A DNA stretch of 64,000 bases from Phoronis australis. Its lineage: Eukaryota > Phoronida > Phoronidae. The stretch lies in contig NMRA01000067.1 in the NCBI GenBank assembly GCA_002633005.1, forward strand, positions 1,080,980-1,144,979. Reading direction: 5' to 3'. The translations under genes and the position numbers were made by a program. The notes beneath the pieces were generated by a model that was not told where the DNA came from, made no database searches, and saw only the letters and a list, made by a program, of their open reading frames with translations. Below, one piece after another: positions 35,959-48,000 of the stretch; position 1 is the first letter of the stretch; every line of letters starts with the position of its first letter.

Positions 35959-37149
35959 GTTATTTTAAATTATTGAACTCTTATTTTGTAAAAGTATGCT
36001 TATATTGTGTGTAATACGAGGTGAAACTAATTCTTGGTCAGTTTTATACAACGAGGAACATTTAAAGATCCATCAGCACTAATTAGGTCAAGCCAAAATT
36101 GCACCACTACACTGAAACAGATAAAGAGAGCTGTGGTGAATCTTCTCATTAAAAGCAATCAAAGAACTCCACTGGTTCCATTTTGATCAAGTGAAAATCG
36201 ATAAATGGCAATTCATCCCGTGAAAAAATTGAGAAGGGTACCTCCCAAAACATGAATTAATGAAAATGGTCAGTTTTCAAAGATGTCGCTGTATACATTC
36301 GTCTACGCTACATCAACAGGACATTATTTAGAGTCCATGTCAAAACTCATTGGCGAGTTTCTTAATCAATCGGGGGATTGGAAAAAATACTCGTCTCCTT
36401 AAATGGCACGAGGTATCAAAAGTCCCGTGCATTCCTACCACGCAATAAGGTAATGTTACTGCCACAAGAGGGACTCGTTCAACCTAACCTTGCTTCTCGT
36501 CTTGCAAATGCTCGTGCTGGTTTGTCAAGATTTTCTTCGAATGAATTCCTCAGTGGGTGACAACCTTTTTGTAGATAGTGCTGAAATGTTGGGTCACATC
36601 TTGTGGGACTAGCTTTTGCTACCCACACAGATATGCTGCCAAATGGGACTCACTTTTTGAGCAAGATACTCGAGGCTGGGGTACATTTATAAGACAAATA
36701 ACTTGCTATCGTGTTGCAAGCCTCCTATAGCAAAAAACGAGAAGTAAAACGGCCGTCATAAACTGTGGCCAGGCTTGTTCAAATTCAGCTAAATAGTCCT
36801 GCGCATGACATATAGCAAAGATATTTGCGTGCTAGTTCAGGATGCGACAAGGACTATACAAATATTTGATGAGACTGGGGTTTTGTTTTTAATAGATCTA
36901 CTGCTAACTGTCTAGCCCAGGTATTTAATTTGTCAGAGATACAGTTCAAAAGGGGTGAAATATTATTTGCCAACAGGTCAGTTATTTTAATATTAATAAA
37001 TTGAAATTAAAAATCACCTCATCAACCTCTTTTTCGCTCTTTGGAATTTTGTTTGATGATAAACTGGGCAAAACATTTCCGTATGCCGCGAAGTGGATCC
37101 TAAATAAGAGTTTGAATCCCACACTTAGTTCACTGTGAAAGCAACAGAC

Positions 37150-37460
37150 TATATTCAATTCCATGCCATGACTTACCTCAAAAACCTACCTGCTGTATGC
37201 TGGTTCGGTAACTGGCCTAATTATGTTGCACAAGCAGCAGAATTAAGAGAAGCAGACTACTGGCAACATTTTTCAAAGTTTCTAGGTTGTAAAAGTTACA
37301 TGTACATCACTTGTTGGATTTTCAAAATTCAAAAACCTAACCACACGTACTTTTCACAAACTGTTCAAAATAATGTTTCAAAACAAAAATTTAAAACTAG
37401 TTGAGTGGCCCAATCTTGGCCAGTTAGGGTGTCATTGCATGATTCTTTTCATGAATTCTC
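37150..37460 (+). repeat. Dispersed repeat copy 1 (WFGNWP / GAGTGGCCCAATCTTG family)
   Basis: The plus strand reads CVWFGNWP-like (TGGTTCGGTAACTGGCC) followed by GCAGAATTAA, then CGTACTTTTCACAAACTGTTC, then GAGTGGCCCAATCTTGGCC. Copy 2 (38,790-39,220) has the same blocks in order; copy 3 (62,950-63,245) has the last two. It may be a fragment of an old retroelement, but I recognise no domain. Confidence 0.6.
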
Positions 37461-38789
37461 TGCTAAATTGCCACTTCATGAAAGTGACTGTGTTTATAGC
37501 GTATAAGGAAGAAAATTATAGGATATCTGTAGGCAGCAAAGGAAAGTTAATGACAATTATCCAACCTTTGATTTGCAAAACATATTAACAAAAATCATAA
37601 CAAGTGAAGCTCAATACAGACTGCTTTAATAGGGCCACAGCTAACCACATTATAATATGTGCACAATACAAATATTAAAGATCACAAGACAAAGAGCAAA
37701 TTTTACACAGCTCATTATGCACTTCATTACCTATGCTTAACACGATAACTACACTACGTCTATAACTAATTCTTCCTTGATTCTTGTCTCAATTATGACA
37801 AGTATTATACCTGGTTAAGCTAGGAATGTAAATTCGATGTAAATAGAACAAATAAATGGTAACTATCAACACTTGGAATGTCTATTGAGGTAAGTTGAAC
37901 TTTCATCAACATAAAGCAAAAAATCGATATAACTATAGTGTAATTTACATTTAGTAGATAAAAAGCACTTGATGCAAGTATATTATAGATTTGACATTTG
38001 CATGGAAGGTAAAATGTGCTACCAACTACTGTCAGTAAGATGAATGTTTATTCAAGCATTCATAATGTAATAATGCAAACATTTTTGCATCAAATGTCAA
38101 GAAATAAATAACTGTGGGCAAATGCACCACGGTACACTACTGAGTACTATCAGGTAGCTCCATCTCTAGGCCAAAATTGCCATAACAAGCAGAGTATACG
38201 GTGAATACCAACCAGCAATGAAGGATTATTCATTTTAAAACATTCAAGTTAGGCCAACATGTGCTCACTGTTTCATGTAATAGCACAAAAGCACAACAAA
38301 CTGCACTCATTGCCCAGGGCAAACAAAAGGGGCCATTACAACCAAACAAAACAATATATGACATTTGTACAGTGTGTACTCTTACAGGTTACAATCCAGG
38401 GACCTTTAAATAAATTGGGAACTAAAAAAACAGATGGAGGGCATCAACCTGAGAATGGGCACTTAAAAACGAAATGTTTGAGTTGGAGGTGATCGTAAAA
38501 ATTGGGTTTGGTGTTCACTTGAACAGTTGCTTCAGCTAAACAGCCAGAATGGAGTTAAACTGCATCGAACTCACATGCATGAGTCAAATAAAACACAGCA
38601 ACAGAGTAGGGGTATTTCACAGCTCGAATAAAGCAAGGTGTCACAACAACCGATGCCCCAAAGATATTGAGCTTTGCACGTTTTGGGAGCTACAATTTCT
38701 GTGGGACAGACTTCCACAAAGACACGGCACTTTCAAGGAAGTCTTGATCGCAATATTTGGTGATGGGCATTAAGCGGAGCGTGGGCATT

Positions 38790-39220
38790 TACATGCCAAG
38801 AATTATACAATGACACTTGGCTTACCTCAAAATCCAAGTGCTGCCTGGTGGTTTGGTAACTGGCCATATGATGTTACACACCCAGCAGAATTAAATGAAA
38901 GGCATAACATGACAGCATTGTAAAAAATTTTTTAGCTGAACCGTGTGTACTTTTCACAAACTATTCAAACGCCATGCTACTTAAAAATTTTCAAAACTAA
39001 AATTTGAAATATTTAATACCTCCGTCACCTCCACTGTGTTCATAATGGGTCTAATTGTCTAGAGAACAGCAGCCTGTGGTGTTCAAAAGCAATATAACAG
39101 CATTGTGTCTTTGATGACTGTGGCAGATTTTGATGTACGCAAACCAGTGGAGTGGCCCAATCTTGACCGGCGAGGATGACTACATTTAATTATTAGGATT
39201 CTTTTCATGAAAGTGAAAAT
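38790..39220 (+). repeat. Dispersed repeat copy 2 (same family)
   Basis: This copy contains TGGTTTGGTAACTGGCC, CAGCAGAATTAA, GTACTTTTCACAAACTATTC and GTGGAGTGGCCCAATCTTGA in the same order as copy 1, with about 150 bp more interior. It abuts the 3' end of LRRIQ1. Confidence 0.6.
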
Positions 39221-39347
39221 TTGGAAAATTACAAGCATGGGTGATCAGTTTGAAAATGGGCGTTAACTCAGTTGAGTACGGTGCTGTTATTCTGTCACCA
39301 GTCTTTCCCACAAAGATCTCGTGGGTATATTAAAAAAGGTATGCTGG

Positions 39348-42300
39348 TCATCTTCTCTTGTTCTTTGACCTTTTCTTACCACTTCCCCAGCCAGGACCGA
39401 GGTCAACCTTTTTGTCGCGGAAGGATATCCTCTCCTTGACACGCTCAGAAGGAGCAGAGCTTGTCTTAATGGGAGGTAACTCCACTACATTGCCTGAAAT
39501 GAGTTAATGATTGGCCACACTGAAAATTAATCCTTCAACATGTGACATATTGTTACATTGCATCGCGCCCAAAATTGATAGTAATGTATTTTAGGCAAAC
39601 GTGACTCTAATCGAGATCTGGCAACCATTAAAGAACGCAAGAACACTCCCTTAAATTCGACATAAAACCACATTATATGAATGGACATTATTTATTATTC
39701 ATCCAAGTGAATAATTACATGAAGAGTCACTCAGAAAGCACATGCTTCGGCACTGAAGGGCAAATCCCAGTGGTATAAACTAAGACAGAAGACATGAGGA
39801 TTCTGGACAGAGAAAGTTCTTGGTTTGAATGAGGTGTGACAGAAGTTGTTTGGGTTAAAGCTAAGAATCCTCTTTCAATAGACATGCAAATGCCAGAATT
39901 AAACCATTGGATTCATGGTCCAGGGCCTCGTCTATGAACAGTGGCAAAGGGCAACAAAATTTTGGTGGGAACCAATCCCTCATAGGAGCCAGGCACCTCC
40001 GCAATGTCGGTAGTAAGTTCCAGAAGTAATAATTTACAGTTTTTCGTATAAAACTACATTGTTTGACTCTTAAAACAAACTTTTCAAAAACTTAATGCAA
40101 GATGACATAACAGCTGCCATTACAAATATTTCACGTTGAGTTTCCCAAATGAAGTCAGATGAATCTAATCTTAACTACCAAATGTCTTGTGGTATAACTG
40201 GCAGGGCTTGGAATGACCAATGACAAAAAACGCGGAAACTTTGAAACTTTTACGGCCCAAATCATCACCCGATAACCAGCCTAGAACTGGTCAATGTGAA
40301 CCTTTCCCCGACAAAAATCGGGAGGACTAAAAAAAAACGTTACCACCATCAGTAGCATGCGTCTGCGTCCTTTTAGCTCGCCCGTCTACTCCCAACCCAC
40401 ACATTTTTGGCTGCAGAGCGGTAGTATTTGTCGCCGCGCTTAACAATAACACGAGACGCCATTGAAAATCACACCACGCTATCCCAGATGCCCCGGCAAT
40501 GTTGACAATTTACGTTCCTCCAAACATAAAGAGCAACTTCCGCTTTTCGAGGTGAACGTCGTCTGCAACGCCGCGGTAAGAAAGGAATTTGCCTCGGAAA
40601 TTTTATATCAAATCCGATTTTTTTACGCTGAAATATTATAAAAAAAGCGGAAAGCACATTTGAAAAAAGCGGAAATCCGCGTTTCCGCGGAAAATTCCAA
40701 GCCCTGAACTGGGTCAAAAATGTTATTTATCGAATGATTATTGGCAACAACAGCTTACACTGCTTGTTACAAACTGAGACACTGAACAAAATCAGATCAT
40801 GTGTTGGTGTTGACCACTTATAAGTTAAAAATATTTGTCTTGCACAACACTTTCCTGCATTCTTACCTGCGCTACTCCCCAAAGAGTGCCTACGATGGCG
40901 TACAGATGACCCCGTCAATGATTCACCATCCACTGACTGTAGCTCCATGGGGGTAGGGCTAGGACTGGCCTGTAAATAGGTCAGAAGGTCAGTAATGAGC
41001 TCACAACTTTCACCTAATCATCAGTATCTTGTTATTGGACAACTGGGAAAACCGTTGGCTCTTGACATCCCACTTTTTCATCAAAGCTCCTATTGTGTTA
41101 TACAGGGCAATTACTTTATTTTGCTGTTTCACATTCAACATAAATTTAATGGCTACTCTTCTTACGGTAATGGTCGGATATAACATGCCAGTATTTTGAG
41201 AACCAGTTTTCTCCACTGAATACTGGGCATCAAACTGGTTCTCAAAATACGGACACGTTATATTCGACTAGTGCCTCCTCTTACTGTACCACAGAAATGA
41301 TGTTTTACATATTAAACACAGGTGAACAGTGACTGCCATACAAGTATAACACTAACACTTATCCCCTATATGCAATTCATTACAGGCCTGCTATATAGAT
41401 AACAAGGCTAGGAAATACAGCATGTCCTATTTTCAAAATCTAGCTCATACTGTTATGGTAAAAATTCTCCATTTTGGGAAAGTCTCCACACTTTGGGATA
41501 CTGAAATTCACGGCAGAATTGAATTTTCTTGATTTTGAAAATTGAGACATGAGCAATTTTGATATTTGTGACATTTCTGAAATAACGGACGCAGCGTTTT
41601 GTGGCAACAGAATCTGAAAACAGACTTGGCAGTTGATAAAATTGTAGAAAACAAACACTGACCCAATGATTTCATGAGTCCTCATTCGGTGAATGTTCAT
41701 CTTTCATAACAAAATAGTTAATTTTTCACTGTCCCAAACTAGAGAATTTTTACTGTATACCTTAACCACAACTAGCTGTCCCAAAATAATAAGCACACAA
41801 GACTGCATAAAATAATATCCTCAAAATCTGCATTACCATGAGCTGGACTCTTCCACCATTAACAATGGTGGCATCCATCTGTGGTAGACTAGTTGATCGG
41901 GAGTAGCCTCCCCTGTCTGTTATCTCCTCCTGGTGGCTGACCTGGGAGTGAAGCCACTGAAATGTCCGTCGGTGTTTGGTGACCATTTGTTCTTCCTTCT
42001 CAGCTGCCTCATGCTCCCGCTGCTCTTCACGTGCTGAAAAGGAAGAAGCAGAGTATTATGGGATTACAGCAAATTTCAGCATGACTGATTAAAGCTTAAG
42101 AAATCAATTCAAAACATCTAAGCATCAGTTGCAACAAATGAATCTTGACAAATACACACACCATAGATCAAATCATTATGCAAACAGGAAATCAAATAAA
42201 ATAATAAATGTTTATTACTAAGCATTACAGCAAAATCCAAAGTCACCGAATCCACACTCAACACAAACTTTACTACAGAGAAAAAATCACCATTCGAGGT

Positions 42301-45054
42301 ACCTTCAAAATCATCAGCTAAATCTTAAAAAGAAGACAATCTAATGTAAAACAGAGCTGGTTTTCAATAATTTGTTGCATTATGCATTACATCATTGTAC
42401 AAATCAAACATTCATGAACTTACATCAACAAATTAACACAGCAAATCTCAATTGATACAGAAAATTAGCAGACTAAGCAAAAATGCATAGCTGGATCAGC
42501 TGCCCGTTCCAACAAAACTGACTTAGCTAAGACAAATCTTAAATTTTTGTAAATTTTAAAATAATTAAATTTATTTCAAAACCAATTCAGGAAGGGGTTC
42601 TCAAGTTTGCCTGAAGTGTATGAGCTAAATTTGGTCTTATCCTTCCAGCTGTGGAAGTTTCAAAGTTTGGAAGTTAAGACAAATCTTAGACTTAAGTCAA
42701 AAATGAACTTAAGTCAGTTTCTTGGAACAGGCCCCTGGTCTTTCCCTGGACTCCTTTGAAACTTGCACTCATTGACTTAATATAAAATGCCTGCTGCTGC
42801 ATCAACTTCCGTCAGTCGAGGACTTTTCTTTGAATGGGACCCAGGCTAACTGGGTGTGAAATGCCATTACTTACCAACCCCCTAAAGGCACAATTACCTC
42901 TAGGTGGTAAAGTAGGCAGTGCTTAGAGCTTGGTTTAATCACTCGAATAGGAATGGATCATTTAAAAAGTAGTAATCACCATCATACTGTAATACTTTTT
43001 GCACTTTTTTAAGACTTGCGGTTGAATCCTGCGTTTCTGTCTGTTGTGCATAATGAAATATAATTGTATATCACTTTATACCCCGATTCTCACCTTTCTT
43101 TGCGCTCCTTGTTGGTCATTATTGCAAGTCTCAAGAGGATTTTTCAAAAAAGAGCAACCATACCAACGACTCGATTTTCAAAAAATAACACCAACCAGAA
43201 CCGATTGTGCTTTTGGCCTTACGAGGAAACTATGTGGTCTTGAGAAGTTACTTTCACAAAAAATAAAAAATTTCTGAACCACTGATATAGCACTCTGTTT
43301 AAATTCCAGCTTACAGGTTCAACATCAATCAAAAATCAAAATCGTTTCGTTTGATTCTGTTTCTACACTGCTTATTCTAGAGGTCATTTCAGCCAAAGGG
43401 CTTGTTTTGCAAGTAGTGTACCTTGAAAGTAGTCCCGGCGCTCCGGTTGTTTCCTTTGTGTGTGCTGAACTCGAGGTACGCCAGCCGCTTCTTCAAGCTT
43501 GCGAAACAGAGCTAGACGTTGTTTGGGATCTGAAGTAACAGAATACAATTACAGAAGAGAAAAACATATGTTGGGAACAAAAATGGGGTCACCGTGGAAA
43601 CAAGATGAATTGAATCAAGTCATATGCGAGATGGATCAATTTACAATAAAACCAAAAGTTAACAAATATTTCAAAGCATCTGCCTTCGTAACACCACAAT
43701 AGAAATTGTATGTAATGATCTATTGCATGAGATCCCTGCTCTGACCATATGACACACAACCAGTTTAACACAGTTATATGGAGATGTGACCAAACAATTA
43801 CCTAGTTTACTCAATTTCTGCTTATGTTTTGCATTGTACTTGAGCTTCTTAGCCCTCTGCATCATAAGTTCAGCCGTCTTCGTGTCTTTGAAGCCCCTAG
43901 AAATAAACCATTAAATATAAGATTTGAACAGATTATGGAGTTATAAACCAGTACCATGGAGTCAATAAACTGGAATATTGACTGCTGCTGTGGTAGCAAC
44001 ATTTCAGCCTCTCTCATTGTGCAAGCTTCAGCTTTACCACTGCGCCACCAGCACGTCACCAAAATCAGTGGCCGGTTAATGTCATCAGGATTCTGACATT
44101 TTTTAATAACCCCACAGTATAAGCCACCAGGTGAATGCAAAGGCTAAAGTATTAACAGGTTTACAATACACATCATTTGCACCAACTTCAGCGTGTGCCT
44201 GACAATTGTGATGACACTCAGCTGACAAACGCATTGATGTAACTTAAGTGACATTGCCATTGTCCGACCCAAGGAAATGACATCTTTCCCAAAATATAAT
44301 CGATTGTTCCCTTGTCCAGTCTGAGCATCTGCAGGAAGTTTCTTTCAAAATCTCAGTAAAAACTGATAGTTGACTGACCAAATGAGTTATTGGCATACAG
44401 TCGAAAGCCAAGACTTAGCAGGTGTGATCATATATTAATAAAACAATAATTGGTTTTCAGACCCTAAAACTGTGCCAATGACCTCAGCTCCGCCTCGGTC
44501 ATCATCACATTTATATGGTCTGAAAAACCAAACTTTTGACTGAGTGTGTACGTCAATAATTTGTTGTATTTACATTTATGATTTGGATTAATTGTGAAGC
44601 TTTAAGCTAACCATTGGCAATGTTAACGAGTCAATATTGATCATAACAAAGTCACAAGAGACTGCTCTTGTGGCAACAAGAAATCCAAACCTTGACAGAA
44701 ATTTTCTGAACAGGTCCCACATTTTTGTCCAATGGGTTGACAAGTTTTCTCTTGTCCAATCAATTGCTTCGCTGTTTAAACATCCTGTGCACAAATAAAT
44801 TGTAAAGCGTAACGTAACAGAATGCAACTCACCATTCTTCAGAAAGCAACTCTTCCTTCCTGGAAAGTACCGTTCTGTGAGTGTCACCACCGCTCATCCT
44901 GGAGTCTGGGGGGAGGGGCGGTTTGCTAGACACATATCCACTCTGAGGGGAGTTACGCCAGGCTTCCCTTGGTTGAGGCGGCTGACCATCTGACTGGACA
45001 CTGTCTGGACGCCAGCTAGACATCTGATTCAGTGGCTGTGGTAGCACTGGGTGG
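39348..45054 (-). CDS. LRRIQ1: LRRIQ1 C-terminal exons
   Basis: Exon 45054-44833 is Pro/Ser-rich and ends LLSEEW. Exon 43896-43802 gives GFKDTKTAELMMQRAKK, 43529-43422 gives RLALFRKLEEA and ERRDYF, and 42033-41837 gives RTFQWLHSQVSHQEE and NGGRVQLM. 40969-40867 has VRHRRHSLGSS, and 39493-39348 ends in a Lys/Arg-rich tail before TGA (39,348-39,350). Each block has a counterpart in human LRRIQ1 in the same order, except that the last exon is longer here. Confidence 0.85.
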
Positions 45055-48000
45055 CTGGATAAGAGAGTAGCATTAGAGTGTAATTCATTCATTGAGTCAG
45101 TAACGCACCAAGTACATGACTGTATATACAAATGTGGTCCTCAACTCATCAAAGCAAGGCTTATGTTGCATCTGAAAAATCTATAAAATTCAGCACATAT
45201 CCCATGCTAATTTATAAAACAAGGCTTCATAGCAGTAAATTAATCTATACAATTCAATACGTTTCCCACTGATTCATCAAATATCAGCATCAGTACACAC
45301 AGTCAATAAACATTTATTCAAAAACAAATGTTGACATTCACCTTCAGCAATGAAAATCTTCATTTAGGAACTACATTTTTAATCTCAGTACCATAAAGTC
45401 ACTGCAAAATCAGGTTCTGACAAGAATACGACAGAAAGCTTTTTGAGGGTTATAAAATTAATTGAAGAGGGGTGGGAGAGCAAATCAAGCAAAAATCTGC
45501 TCCTGAAAATATAATCCAAGGTCCTCAAATTCTAAAATTTTTATTATCTGTAATCATGGTTCTGCAACAGATACAAACTTTTTAGGAAACTGAGGAGTCG
45601 TTGGAGGCAGCCATTCACTATCCAGGTCAAGCTTGCCAGGGTCAAAGTCGCCCAGATCTATCTCTTGGTCGAAGAAGTCCTCATCGTCTTCATCTTCCAT
45701 CCGAGCAAAATTTAGCGCCACGTTGAGTCGCTTTCTCAGGGCATAGCCTCTCCACAGACTCTGCGAAACGTACACACAATATATTTTCAACAGCAAGTTA
45801 AGCAGCAAAACATGTTAGCTGGACAGTGCATTTTTGTCAAAATTGATATGATGTAACATGTTGATTAAAGATCGTTTTTTGAGTTTTTAACCCATTAGCA
45901 ATTGAGAATAAATGATTTATACATAATTTAGCTTCTATGGGCCAAACAAACCCAACTACTTTTGCCAGTTGGAAAATAAAAATGTTCTCTTAAGATATCA
46001 AGTCACAGCTTTAACAGCATGCCTGGTTCGCAGTAAAAATTCTCCTATTTGGGACAGTCTAAAATAAATTTGGGACACCGGAAATTGAACTTTCTTGATT
46101 CACCAAATTAGTACATGAGCAATTTTGGCATCCATCATATTTCTTAAATTTCGGATACAATGTTTTAACAAGAATGGAGTCTGAAAAAAAAGACTTTGGC
46201 AGTTAATTCGGATCCCTATTTCTGGTGATTTTTGAATTCGAGACGGCCTGTATTGCCTATTTCTAAATTCGGTACAAGCTCCAATCTTGAGCAAAGTAAT
46301 TATTTTTTCACTGTCCCAAATTAGAAAATTTTTGCCATCTGTCTATAGAAAATTAGAAACTATTAAGAAAGTTTACTTAATAAACGACAAACAAACCAGA
46401 GCTTGCTAACTTCTCACGAGTATTTTTAAAACACTAAATTTTAACAAAAAGAAACGAGAGCGCTCGGAGGAGCGACACTTGGCGGAATTAATCGAAAAGA
46501 CGATGAACATGATATCATTCATGTGACTAGCGAAGAAATCAAATAGAGAGCATACAATCAACTACAATAAAGAATGAAAGCCCGTTCAAAACTCTATCTA
46601 AAGTGGTAGTTTGGCAAACACGATAACATTCATGTGACTAGCAAAAAATCAAATAGAGAGCATACAATCAACTACAATAAAGAACAATAGATGGCGCAAC
46701 ATGACGGACGAGCCATGCTTTAAAGTAGGACAGTGCTGGCTGGGTCAGTCTGGGTCAACTAGGCATAACCAAAACAAAGTGAACTGAAAGCCAGCCACCG
46801 GCGCGCTTGCATAGGAACAACGGTATCCGAAAATCTCGAATAATTCAAAAAGTAGACGTCGTAGCGCAAAATGGAAAATATCTTCTGAAAGCCCGTTCAA
46901 ATCTCTATCTAAAGTGGTAGTTTGGCAAAAATCCAAAAATTTTTCGAGAAAATTGAAAATTTGCCGTTTTTTTTTGAAATTCAAAGTCAAATAACTCGAA
47001 AACGGTAAGTCTGAGAAATACGCTCTCGCAGACTTTTTGAAAGGCCATACTTCAAGGAATCCACATGCAAAAATTCACGTCATTTGCTCTTCCCATAAAA
47101 AATGCGACACCAGAGCGATTGAAACCGTGTGAACATGCCCCACAGCCGCCATCTTGAAAGTGATTTCCGGTTCAAGAATTTTTTATAAAAGCTTATTAAA
47201 CTCAACAAACACGTGACCAGTTTGAAAGTGATTGGTTTGCAAATGCGCCCTCTACAGGAGAAAACGTTTTTAGCCATATTTCGGGGTGCGCATGCGCCAC
47301 GTCCAATATTTCTGCCATCTTTAACCAGAAGTCAACGATTTTCTCCACAGTTGTAGCACATTTGTTTTAGTACATTCGTACCGATTTTCAGCCATGTAGG
47401 TCGAAAATTGCGGCCTCTACGAGTATTTGACTGCGAAATCAGATACAAAATGGCCGCCATGTCCGCCATTTTGTATCCGATCATGACCAAAAACAATAGG
47501 CTTCTAGGACTTCCGGATCTACACGTCGTGTGCAAATTTCGTGAAAATCAGACGAAAATTGCGACTTGTAGAGTGCGAACAAACAAAAAAAAAAAAACTT
47601 GCTGTCAGACCAACATACTTGACGGAATTCGAAGAATTCCGCCAAGTAATGACTGCTATGCTGAAAGTTTTACCTGGATTTTCACAGCAGCTGTATACAG
47701 CTCCTGACTGTCCAAAGGTTGTTGTTGCCTCAGATAAGCTACAAACTCTCTGGCAATGAACCCTCTCCACACAGCCTGTATTACAGTAGCTGCTTTGTGC
47801 TGCTTGAACTTAAGGTCGGTCTGTCGACGACCAGCACTTGTCGGTTTTCTGGACGTTGGTGGGCTGAAATGAGTGAGTGATCGACTATGTTGCTGGGCTT
47901 ACAAAGTTGATGCATAGTCAAAAAGGTCTATTTATAGTGTGACATCAAGCAGTGTTTGTAAACAAGATTTGACAATCTTTCACAAATCAGATCCTACCTT

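Larger units (their letters stand above)
35980..39347. other. Intergenic region between convergent TMED and LRRIQ1
   Basis: No exon was recognised. The region holds two copies of a dispersed repeat (about 37,150-37,460 and 38,790-39,220). The LRRIQ1 3' UTR must lie at its right end; an ATTAAA variant signal on the minus strand (39,185-39,190) lies within the repeat, about 160 nt past the stop. Confidence 0.5.
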
